Assembly: GCA_022841625.1 (NCBI GenBank)
Contig: JALHRD010000024.1
Span: 1-64,000, forward strand
Length of the DNA: 64,000 nucleotides
Source of the DNA: Xanthobacteraceae bacterium
GTDB lineage: Bacteria > Pseudomonadota > Alphaproteobacteria > Rhizobiales > Xanthobacteraceae
Direction: 5' to 3'
In this document: positions 50,029-58,253 of the stretch, one piece after another
How the letters are laid out: each line of letters begins with the position of its first letter
Numbering within the stretch: position 1 is the first letter of the stretch
Notes under the pieces: generated by a model
What the model saw: the letters and a program-made list of their open reading frames with translations, nothing else
What the model was told of the DNA's origin: nothing
Databases searched by the model: none
Position numbers and translations under genes: made by a program

Positions 50029-52433
50029 CAAAGACCGCCGCCGCCAGCCCCTATGGGTTCCGCTATATCGGCACCAAGCGCCGGGCCAAGGAGCATGCCC
50101 GCTTCGTTACCGGCCACGGCAACTATGCGGCCGATGTCACCTTGCCCGGCCTCAAACATGTTGCACTGGCCGCATCGCCCCACGCCAGCGCGAAGATTCT
50201 TGCAATCCGCACCGACGTGGCCCGTGCAATGCCGGGCGTCCACTATGTTCTGACCGGTGAAGAATTCTGCTCAGCCACCGATTCGCTGCCAATCGGGGTC
50301 GACGCCCCGAAGGTGACGCGCTGGGCGCTGGCGCGTGACCGGGTTCGTTATGCCGGCGAATGGGTCGCTGCCGTCGTCGCGGACAGCCGCGCGCTGGCCG
50401 AGGACGCGGCAGAACTGGTTGAAGTCGAATACGAAGCGCTGCCGCATGTGACGGACGCCGAACAAGCAATGGCGCCCGGCAGCGCGCTCGTTCATCCGGC
50501 GCATGGCTCGAATGTCGTTCTGCACCGCGACTTCATCTGGGGCCCGGTCGAAGACCAATTCGCCAAGGCCGAGCACCACATGAGGTTTCGCGCGATCTGG
50601 AATCGCAACGCAACAGTTCCAATCGAAACTTTTGCGGTAATGGCCCAGTGGCAGCCTGGCACGGAAATCCTCGATATCTGGGCGTCGATCCAGATGCCGA
50701 AATATCCCGACCAGACCGCCAAGGCGCTGCGGCTCCCCGGCAATGCCGTGCGCGTCCATTACGACGTCGACGTCGGCGGCAGCTACGGCGTCAAGCGCGG
50801 GATCAAGCACACCGTGCTGGTCGGATTCCTGGCGAAGCGGCTGGGCATGCCGGTCCGTCTGGTCGAAGACCGGCTTGAGAATATGCGCGGCGGCGACATG
50901 CACGGCCCCGATCGGTCATTTGACATTGACGCCGCATTTGACGGCGACGGCACAATCCGCGCGCTCCGAATCCGCGCAATCGACAATGTCGGAGCCTATG
51001 CCGGCCGCGCGCCGTTCCAACTCGGCAAGCCGGTCAGTGCGATCTGTGGCCCCTATAAGATTCCAGCGATCGCTTACGAGCCGATCTCCGTCCTCACCAA
51101 CAAGACCCCGCAGGAGGCCGTGCGCGGTTTCGGCCAGGCGCCGACCAATTTCGCAATCGAGCGCACCATCGACCGGATCGCAGGTTTCCTCACAATGGAC
51201 CCGATTGCGCTGCGCCAAAAAAACCTGATCCAGCACGATCAATTTCCATACACCATCCCGAGCGGATCGACCTACGATTCCGGCGATTACCATGCGGTGC
51301 TCGATAAGGCGCTTGCCGCAATCGATTATCCCGCGCTGGTAGAGCGGCGCGACCAGGCCCGCCGCGCCGGTTTGCTTGCCGGAATCGGCATTGCCACCTG
51401 TCTGGAACCGAGCGGTGGGAATTCCGCGTTCGAGCCGTTGCTCAACCCAAAGAACGAAACCACGACCTGGATGGATTCTTGCCTGGTGCGGATCGACCTT
51501 TCTGGCGCGATCACCGGCATCATGGGCACCTCATCTTCAGGACAAGGTCATGAGACGCTGGTTTCAACGGTGGTCGGCGAGATCCTGCAGCGCGATCCCG
51601 CGCAAATCCGGGTGATCCACGCGGACTCGCTGTCCGCCCTGCCCTCAAACAGCCCGGTCGGCAGCCGCATGGCGATCATGCTCGGCGGCGCCGCCGCCGG
51701 CGCCGCCCGCAAAATCAAAGAGACGCTGCTGGCGATTGCAGCGCATAATTTCGAATGTGCCAAGGACGACCTCGACTACCGCGACGGCAATGTCAACCTG
51801 AAGGGTGTACCAAGCAAAATTCTAAGCTGGGACCAGTTGGTCGAGATCGCCCATCGCAAGTTTCACGCGATGCCGCCCGATGTCGAGCCGGGCCTTCAAG
51901 AAAAATTCACCTGGCAGGTGCCGACCGGCGGCGGCCTGCCGACGCCTGACGGCCGTATTCAGATTTATCCCTGCTATGCTTTCGAGACGCACATCGTTTA
52001 TGTCGAGATCGATTCCGACACCGCCACGCCCACAATCAAGCGCTATGTTTGCGGTCATGACTGCGGCGTGATGATCAATCCTGACATCGTCCACGGGATG
52101 ACCTATGGCGGCATCGCCCACGGCATCGGGGCGGCCCTCTACGAACAGTTCACTTATGACGACAATGGCCAACTGACCAGCGGCACATTCATGGACTACC
52201 TGATCCCAAGCGCGCGCGAAATTCCCGCGATCACGATCGTCGATCATTGCACGCCGTCGCCGCTCACGACTTTCGGTCAAAAAGGATCGGGCGAAGCCGG
52301 TTACCTTGGCGCGCCCGCCGCGGTGGCTAATGCCATCAACGATGCGCTGGCGCCGCGCAATGTCGAGATCAACGCACTGCCGATCTCGCATCTTGCGATC
52401 TGGGACGCGCTTGCAGGCCGCAATTCGCGATAA
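50025..52433 (+). CDS. Molybdopterin-binding subunit of a Mo hydroxylase (CoxL-like)
   Basis: An 802-residue large subunit. The N-terminal domain opens YIGTKRRAKEHARFVTGHGN, typical of CoxL-like proteins; the catalytic Glu lies in GQKGSGEAGYLGAPAAVANA. The active-site loop reads QEAVRGFGQAPTNFA, not the AYRCSFR loop of true form I CO dehydrogenase, so CO oxidation is not supported. Together with the upstream FAD and 2Fe-2S subunits it forms a complete cytoplasmic hydroxylase for an aromatic, heterocyclic or purine-like substrate. Its stop abuts that of the convergent amidohydrolase. Confidence 0.93.
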   Translation: MTKTAAASPYGFRYIGTKRRAKEHARFVTGHGNYAADVTLPGLKHVALAASPHASAKILAIRTDVARAMPGVHYVLTGEEFCSATDSLPIGVDAPKVTRWALARDRVRYAGEWVAAVVADSRALAEDAAELVEVEYEALPHVTDAEQAMAPGSALVHPAHGSNVVLHRDFIWGPVEDQFAKAEHHMRFRAIWNRNATVPIETFAVMAQWQPGTEILDIWASIQMPKYPDQTAKALRLPGNAVRVHYDVDVGGSYGVKRGIKHTVLVGFLAKRLGMPVRLVEDRLENMRGGDMHGPDRSFDIDAAFDGDGTIRALRIRAIDNVGAYAGRAPFQLGKPVSAICGPYKIPAIAYEPISVLTNKTPQEAVRGFGQAPTNFAIERTIDRIAGFLTMDPIALRQKNLIQHDQFPYTIPSGSTYDSGDYHAVLDKALAAIDYPALVERRDQARRAGLLAGIGIATCLEPSGGNSAFEPLLNPKNETTTWMDSCLVRIDLSGAITGIMGTSSSGQGHETLVSTVVGEILQRDPAQIRVIHADSLSALPSNSPVGSRMAIMLGGAAAGAARKIKETLLAIAAHNFECAKDDLDYRDGNVNLKGVPSKILSWDQLVEIAHRKFHAMPPDVEPGLQEKFTWQVPTGGGLPTPDGRIQIYPCYAFETHIVYVEIDSDTATPTIKRYVCGHDCGVMINPDIVHGMTYGGIAHGIGAALYEQFTYDDNGQLTSGTFMDYLIPSAREIPAITIVDHCTPSPLTTFGQKGSGEAGYLGAPAAVANAINDALAPRNVEINALPISHLAIWDALAGRNSR

Positions 52434-53432
52434 TCAGGCGCTCAAGAGCTTAACCGCATTGTCCTTCAAGATCGCCGCCTTGTCGGCATCGTCGATCCAC
52501 AGCGCTTCGACTTGGCGCACGCACTCGCCGGTGCCCATGTCATAGGGGTAGTCGCTGCCCATCAGCACGCGCGCCGGGCCGGCGGTCGCCACCAGGAATT
52601 CGAGCTGCGGCTTGGCGTGCAGGATGGTGTCGTAATAAAACCGCTCGATCCAGGGTTCCGGCGACCGTTTGAGGTTCACTTTCGGCTCCGGCCGCACCCG
52701 CCAGCCGTGCGCCCAGCGCCCTGCCTGGTAAGGCACGAAGCCGCCGCCGTGAACCAGGCAGACATTGAGCTTTGGATGCCGCTCCAGAACCCCGCCGAAC
52801 ACCAGACACGCGGCGGCGATCGTGGTGTCGAGCGGATTGCCGATCAGATTGTTGAGATAGTACGAACGCAACCGATCGGCGCCGGCGACATTGGTCGGGT
52901 GGATCATCATAAAGACCCCCAGCTCTGCCGCTGTCGCCCACACCGGTTCCAGCGCGGGATCATCAAGATTCTTGCCGGCAATGTTGGAGCCGATCATCGC
53001 CCCATGCATGCCGAGTTTGCGGACCGCGCGGGCGAGCTCGTCGGCGGCCAGCGCGGGCGCCTGCATCGGCAATGTCGCAATCCCCATAAAACGATCCGGA
53101 TGCGCCTTTACCAGTTTGGCGATCTGATCGTTCTGGAGCGTGGAGGTGGCCGCGGCCAGCGCGGGATCCTGATCGTAAAGATAAGTTTGCGGCGTGGCCG
53201 ACAGCACATGTACATCGACCGCGGCGGCCGCCATGTCCTTGAAGCGCCGCTCTAATTCCCAGCCGCCGCGCGGAAATGGGCGGTAAGGCACGCCCGCGAT
53301 GTCCAGTACCGCGGAATCAGCATCGATCGGGGTCAGCTTTGGAGAGATCCAGGGGGCCTCCCTGGCCAAAAGCCCGATCGTCTCCTCGGTCAGAATATGC
53401 GTGTGAATGTCGATGGTACGGGGCCGGGTCAT
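52434..53432 (-). CDS. Amidohydrolase family, ACMSD-like decarboxylase/hydrolase
   Basis: A 332-residue amidohydrolase-2 protein of the aminocarboxymuconate-semialdehyde decarboxylase group. Metal ligands are H9 and H11 (DIHTHIL), His in MMIHPTN, His in LVHGGGF and Asp in LMGSDYPYDMG. These enzymes decarboxylate or hydrolyse aromatic-acid or ring-cleavage products. It ends exactly at the end of the CoxL-like gene and diverges from a Bug receptor across 150 bp that contains a palindrome. Linkage to the Mo hydroxylase pathway is likely. Confidence 0.9.
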   Translation of the reverse strand: MTRPRTIDIHTHILTEETIGLLAREAPWISPKLTPIDADSAVLDIAGVPYRPFPRGGWELERRFKDMAAAAVDVHVLSATPQTYLYDQDPALAAATSTLQNDQIAKLVKAHPDRFMGIATLPMQAPALAADELARAVRKLGMHGAMIGSNIAGKNLDDPALEPVWATAAELGVFMMIHPTNVAGADRLRSYYLNNLIGNPLDTTIAAACLVFGGVLERHPKLNVCLVHGGGFVPYQAGRWAHGWRVRPEPKVNLKRSPEPWIERFYYDTILHAKPQLEFLVATAGPARVLMGSDYPYDMGTGECVRQVEALWIDDADKAAILKDNAVKLLSA

Positions 53433-53505
53433 TATTGTCCTTTATGCGGGATGCGCGGCGGGAAGTCGCAATGGCGCATCGGGCAGTGCGCGGTGGGCAG
53501 GCATG

Positions 53506-53523
53506 CTATTATATCGATAATAG
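53506..53523. promoter_or_regulatory. Palindrome in the divergent amidohydrolase/Bug promoter region
   Basis: CTATTAT (53506-53512) and ATAATAG (53517-53523) are perfect inverted arms around ATCG. This A/T-rich site lies in an otherwise GC-rich gap, 73 bp from the amidohydrolase start and 59 bp from the Bug start, a natural position for an operator controlling both. The regulator is not identified. Confidence 0.5.
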
Positions 53524-53582
53524 ACCGCCCGGGCTCAAGCGCCCAGTCACCAAACAACCGCGGCTACCAGGGAGACGTCAGA

Positions 53583-54605
53583 ATGAAACGAGCGGTGCTG
53601 GTTCTGTCTTTCATTGCCGGAAGCGTCACACCGGCGCTATCGCAGGAGAGCGTTGCCGATTTCTACAAGGGTAAGACCGTGCGTATCGTGGTCGGCATTG
53701 CGGTCGGGTCCGGCTACGATGTTACCGCGCGGGCATTGCAACGCCATCTTGGCAAGCACATTCCCGGCAATCCCACTGTGATCGTGCAAAATCAACCGGG
53801 CGCCGGCAGCATGACCATGGTGAACCAACTGTTCGCTGGCGGGCCGTTCGACGGCACAGCGATTGGCGCACCGTTCAACGGATTGCCGACGACGCCGCTG
53901 CTGCAACCACAAGGCGTACGCTTCGACCCAGTGAAGATGAGCTGGATCGGCAGCACCAATCGGGAAACCCAGGTCACCTATATGTGGCACACCGCGCCGG
54001 TGAAGGCGTTCACCGACATTGCCAAGACCGAAGTCGTAACCGGAGCGCAGGCCCCTGGCACCACCCAATATGACTATCCGACGCTCGCCAATGCCGTGTT
54101 CAATTACAAATTCAAGGTCATCACCGGCTACAAGAGCTCGCAGGACATTCATCTTGCGATGGAGCGCGGCGAGATCCATGGCAACGGCGCGACCAATTGG
54201 ACGACGCTGCTGTCGCTCAATGGCTCTTGGGTCAAAGAAAAGAAAGTCAACGTGATCGCGCAATGGGCGATGAAGAAGCATCCGGACCTTCCTGACGTGC
54301 CGATGGTACTCGATCTCGCGAAGACCGACGCCGATCGCGCCGCGCTGGAACTTGCCATCGCTCGGCTTGAATACGGCCGGCCGTTCTTTGTGCCGCCCGG
54401 CGTCCCCCATGATCGCGTCCAAGCGCTGCGCCGCGCGTTCGACGCAACCATGAAGGATCCAGAATTCATCGCCGACTCGGCGAAAATGAATCTTGAGGTC
54501 GATCCGTTGACTGGCGAACAAGTCCAGGCGGTGATCGAACGGGTTTTGCGGACGCCGGAACCGATCGCCGAACGGGTCCGCAAAGCACTCGATCCGCAGC
54601 GGTAA
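53583..54605 (+). CDS. TctC-like periplasmic receptor, FYKGK subgroup
   Basis: A 340-residue receptor with signal peptide (ending ALSQ at about 21), SVADFYKGKTVRIVVGIAVG, KHIPGNPTVIVQNQPGAGS and LEYGRPFFVPPGVPHDRVQA. It is the closest relative in the window of the receptor at 46.5 kb. GGGAGACGTCAG precedes the ATG. It diverges from the amidohydrolase and converges with the Ldh-type dehydrogenase 3 nt away. The pair of paralogues brackets the Mo hydroxylase and amidohydrolase genes. Confidence 0.89.
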   Translation: MKRAVLVLSFIAGSVTPALSQESVADFYKGKTVRIVVGIAVGSGYDVTARALQRHLGKHIPGNPTVIVQNQPGAGSMTMVNQLFAGGPFDGTAIGAPFNGLPTTPLLQPQGVRFDPVKMSWIGSTNRETQVTYMWHTAPVKAFTDIAKTEVVTGAQAPGTTQYDYPTLANAVFNYKFKVITGYKSSQDIHLAMERGEIHGNGATNWTTLLSLNGSWVKEKKVNVIAQWAMKKHPDLPDVPMVLDLAKTDADRAALELAIARLEYGRPFFVPPGVPHDRVQALRRAFDATMKDPEFIADSAKMNLEVDPLTGEQVQAVIERVLRTPEPIAERVRKALDPQR

Positions 54606-54608
54606 GAG

Positions 54609-55682
54609 TTAGCGCGCACTCAGCGGCTTGATACCGAGTTCGCGTGCGAAGGTTTCAAGCTGCGCAACAAGTTCGCGCGGCAACGGAATGCCGTTTTCGA
54701 TCCGGTCGGCGCGGCGGCTGCGGCGCTCCTGGCCTGGCAGGCGCACGCTGTCGAAACCCGGCAACGTCTTAGACCTGCGCAGATCGCGCAAATGGCGATC
54801 CATCTCGGACTTGAAAACCTCAAGCGGGGTGAACCGTTTAACGTCGAGCGCAATGATGAAGTGGCCGGTGTTGCTGATATCTGTGTCGTTGAAATTGAAG
54901 TCGAACACGTCGCGACCAAAGGCCGCGCCGTTAAGCGGACCCGCCAGCAAGCCGAGAACCAGGGCAAGACCGGACCCCTTGTAGCCGCCGATCGGCAACA
55001 ACACGCCTTCGTTGCTGCGCGCCGGATCGGTCAACGGCGACCCGTCCTTGGTGTTGACCATCCAGCCTTCCGGCAGCGGCTTGCCTTGCAGACGATGCGA
55101 CTTGATGGTGCCATAGGAAACCACCGAGGTCGCAATATCGAGCACGATCGGCGCCTCCTCGCCGGCGGGTATCGCAATCGCGACCGGATTGGTGCCAAGC
55201 AGTGATTCGATCCCGCCCCACACCGGCATGTGGTTGGCGCTAGCGACCACGCCATAGATGCCGACCATGCCGTATGGCAGCGGCATCGCGGCGTAGACGC
55301 CGGCGGCGCCGGCGTGGTTTGAGCCGCGCGCGCCGACCCAGCCGAGCCCGGCATCGGCCGCGAGTTCGATCGCAGTCTCGGCGGCTCGCGCCATCACCAA
55401 ATGGCCCATGCCGTTGTCGCCCTCGACCATCGCAGTTGCAGCCGCGGTCTTCTCGACCCGGATATTGGGCTTTGGATTGACGCCACCGGCGCGAAGCCGC
55501 TTCACATATTGCAGCAGCCGGAACACGCCATGGGCGTCGGCGCCGGTAAGATCAGCCTCGACCATCAGGGTGGCGACCTCGCCGGCGTCGGCGGGCGGCA
55601 GGCCTACCGCTCTTAGCGAATCCGCAATCAGCGCCACAACCGTCTGTGCCGGCACCCGCGACGATGTATTGACCTGATCCAT
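54609..55682 (-). CDS. Ldh-family (type 2 malate/L-lactate/sulfolactate) dehydrogenase
   Basis: A 357-residue NAD(P)-dependent dehydrogenase with the unusual fold of the YlbC/ComC/DpkA family. Characteristic features are DLTGADAHGVFRLLQYVKRL (with DxxGxxSHG-like motif), GSNHAGAAGVYAAMPLPYGM containing the catalytic His, and GGYKGSGLALVLGLLAGPL. Substrates in the family include malate, 2-hydroxy acids, sulfolactate and cyclic imino acids. It converges on a Bug receptor and diverges from the orphan Mo subunit. Confidence 0.9.
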   Translation of the reverse strand: MDQVNTSSRVPAQTVVALIADSLRAVGLPPADAGEVATLMVEADLTGADAHGVFRLLQYVKRLRAGGVNPKPNIRVEKTAAATAMVEGDNGMGHLVMARAAETAIELAADAGLGWVGARGSNHAGAAGVYAAMPLPYGMVGIYGVVASANHMPVWGGIESLLGTNPVAIAIPAGEEAPIVLDIATSVVSYGTIKSHRLQGKPLPEGWMVNTKDGSPLTDPARSNEGVLLPIGGYKGSGLALVLGLLAGPLNGAAFGRDVFDFNFNDTDISNTGHFIIALDVKRFTPLEVFKSEMDRHLRDLRRSKTLPGFDSVRLPGQERRSRRADRIENGIPLPRELVAQLETFARELGIKPLSAR

Positions 55683-55793
55683 GGCGCGCCTCGTTGTTGC
55701 ACCGGTTTTTGCAAATTGTGGGCTCCGGCGAAAGCCCTACCCTGGGCCACCGGTTACGCTATAACCGCGGGCGCACAACTGCCCGGACCCCGC

Positions 55794-58133
55794 ATGGACA
55801 CCAAAACCGCCGACCACCACGCCTATCCGCCGCGCGTCGAGGATGACGACCTCCTGCGCGGCAATGGCCGCTTTGTCGCCGACGCCCCTGAGCCCCGCCA
55901 GGCGACGGCGGCGTTCGTGCGTTCGCCCCATGCCCATGCCCGCATCCGCGGCATCAACCTGGATGAGGCGAAAAAGCTGCGCGGCGTCATCGCCATCGTC
56001 ACCGCCGCGGATGTCGATGCCGCCGGTGTCGGCAGCGTCACGCGCCACCCACCGCTGCCTGGCCGCGGCGGCAGCAAGCTCATCATGCCGCATCGGCACG
56101 CGCTGGCACGCGAGCGGGTGATGTATGTCGGCGAGACCGTCGCGATGGTGATTGCCGAAACTGCGTTCGCCGCCCAGGACGCCGCCGATCTGATCCAAGT
56201 CGACTATGAGCCACTCAGCCCCGTGGTCACCATCGCAGCTGCGCAGACGCTCGGCGCGCCGCAATTGTGGCCGGAAGCACCGGGCAATCTGGCGATCGAC
56301 TGGCCGGGCACCCATCCCGATCCCGACGCCAATGCGGCCGCGGTCGCGCGCATCATCGCCTCCGCGAAATATGTTGCGCGCGTCACCATGACCCAGCAGC
56401 GGATCACCCATGCCACCCTGGAGCCGCGTGGCGCCACCGCGAGCTACGACCCGCTCAATGACGGCTACCACCTGCGCGTCTGCTCGCAGAGCGCGGGCGC
56501 CATGCGCGATAACGCCATTGCGGTGATGAACATCCCTAAGGACAAACTACGGGTCATCACTGAGGACGTTGGCGGCGCGTTCGGCATGAAAACCGGCGCC
56601 TATCCCGAATATATCGCTCAGCTGGTCGGCGCGAAAATGACCGAGCGGCCGGTTCATTGGATGTCGAGCCGTTCGGAAGCCTTTCTCAACGACGCGCACG
56701 CACGCGACACCATCACCGAGGCGGAACTGGCGCTCGACGACAACGGGCGTTTTCTCGCTTTACGGGTGCGCCACTTTGCAAATCTCGGGGCCTATGTCGG
56801 CGCGGTTGGCGCCAATATCCAGACGCTCAACTTCGCCCGCTGCTTTCCCAGCATGTACGACATCCGTGCGATCGACATTGGCGTAAAATGCCTGTTCACC
56901 AACACCGCCCCGACCTCGCCCTATCGCGGCGCCGGCCGGCCGGAGGCGAATTATGTGCTTGAACGCGTCATCGACGAGGCCGCGCGCATCACCGGCATCG
57001 ACCGCATCAAGCTGCGCCGGCGCAACCTGATCCCCACCAAGGCGATCCCGTACAAGACAGCTGTCGGCACGGTCTACGATTCCGGCGAGTTCCCGGTGAT
57101 CGTCGACAAGGCGCTCGCGCTCGCCGACATCGACGGCTTCAAGAAGCGCCGCAGGGATTCGCTAAAGCGCGGCAAGCTGCGTGGTCTCGGCATCTCCTGT
57201 GTGCTGGAGCATTCCGGCGGCGCGCCGCTGGAAGGCGCCGCGCTGCGGTTTCCGGGCGGCAACGGCCTGATCCTCGCGCTCAATGTGCAATCGACCGGCC
57301 AGGGTCACGCCACGGTGTTTCCGCGCGTGGTCGCCGATCGACTTGGTATTCCCGCCGCCCACATCGTCCACCGTCATGGCGATTCCGCCAATGAGATCAC
57401 GGGCTTTGCTTCGGTTGCATCGCGCTCTGCCATCACCGCCGGTGGCGCCATCGTCAAAACCATCGACACGATGCTCGCCAAGGGCAAAGCCATTGCGGCC
57501 AATGTGCTGGAGGCCGCCGAGGCCGACATCGCTTACAAAGACGGGCGCTTTGAGGTGATCGGCACCGATCGGCGGATCTCACTATTCGAACTGGCCGCGC
57601 GCGCCAAGGACCTGAAGCAGCGCGGCGAAATCGCCGAGGACCTCGACACCAAGACCACCGCCGAAACGCCGCAGGCGTTCCCCAATGGCTGCCATATCGC
57701 GGAGGTCGAGATCGACCGCGACACCGGACAGATGACGGTCGCGAATTACACCGCGGTCGACGATAGCGGCAACATTCTCGATCACCGTATTGTCGAAGGG
57801 CAGTTCCATGGCGCGCTGGCGCAGGGTCTCGGGCAGGCCATTGGCGAGCACATCGTCTACGACACGGACGGCGGGCAACTGCTCAGCGGCTCGTTCATGG
57901 ACTATGCCATGCCGCGCGCAGTCGACATGCCGACGATCCGCGATGCCATGCATATCGTCCCGGCAACCACCAACCCGCTCGGCGTCAAAGGCGTGGGTGA
58001 AGCGGCGACCACGGCGGCGATCGCGACGGTCATGAGCGCAGTCGATGACGCCATCGCCGGCACGCCGGGCGCGCTGGTGGAGATGCCGGCAACCGCCGAA
58101 AAAATCTGGCAGGCCATTCGATCATTTGGGTGA
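55794..58133 (+). CDS. Orphan molybdopterin-binding subunit (CoxL-like)
   Basis: A 779-residue Mo-binding large subunit. It has the N-terminal a/b hammerhead domain (HAYPPRVEDDDLLRGNGRFV), DVGGAFGMKTGAYPEY, the active-site loop SPYRGAGRPEANYVLERVID of the form II-like type, and catalytic Glu in GVKGVGEAATTAAIA. It lacks AYRCSFR, so it is not a form I CO dehydrogenase. No FAD or 2Fe-2S subunit gene is adjacent. It may borrow the small subunits encoded at 48.7-50.0 kb. No signal peptide. The start at 55794 follows weak ribosome-site sequence. Confidence 0.9.
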   Translation: MDTKTADHHAYPPRVEDDDLLRGNGRFVADAPEPRQATAAFVRSPHAHARIRGINLDEAKKLRGVIAIVTAADVDAAGVGSVTRHPPLPGRGGSKLIMPHRHALARERVMYVGETVAMVIAETAFAAQDAADLIQVDYEPLSPVVTIAAAQTLGAPQLWPEAPGNLAIDWPGTHPDPDANAAAVARIIASAKYVARVTMTQQRITHATLEPRGATASYDPLNDGYHLRVCSQSAGAMRDNAIAVMNIPKDKLRVITEDVGGAFGMKTGAYPEYIAQLVGAKMTERPVHWMSSRSEAFLNDAHARDTITEAELALDDNGRFLALRVRHFANLGAYVGAVGANIQTLNFARCFPSMYDIRAIDIGVKCLFTNTAPTSPYRGAGRPEANYVLERVIDEAARITGIDRIKLRRRNLIPTKAIPYKTAVGTVYDSGEFPVIVDKALALADIDGFKKRRRDSLKRGKLRGLGISCVLEHSGGAPLEGAALRFPGGNGLILALNVQSTGQGHATVFPRVVADRLGIPAAHIVHRHGDSANEITGFASVASRSAITAGGAIVKTIDTMLAKGKAIAANVLEAAEADIAYKDGRFEVIGTDRRISLFELAARAKDLKQRGEIAEDLDTKTTAETPQAFPNGCHIAEVEIDRDTGQMTVANYTAVDDSGNILDHRIVEGQFHGALAQGLGQAIGEHIVYDTDGGQLLSGSFMDYAMPRAVDMPTIRDAMHIVPATTNPLGVKGVGEAATTAAIATVMSAVDDAIAGTPGALVEMPATAEKIWQAIRSFG

Positions 58134-58253
58134 CTAACCGGCTGAACGCGCGGCAAGCCTCTTGCGACATTGTGTCGCTGGGCGGATACTCGGCGCCTCT
58201 CGCGAACCCGGCGGTAGAGACCGGTCGCGATACTCGTCTCGGGAGGCGACCCC

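Noticed and set aside
50025-58133. Carbon monoxide dehydrogenase (form I)
   Set aside because: Neither large subunit has the AYRCSFR active-site loop, so these are general xanthine-oxidase-family hydroxylases.
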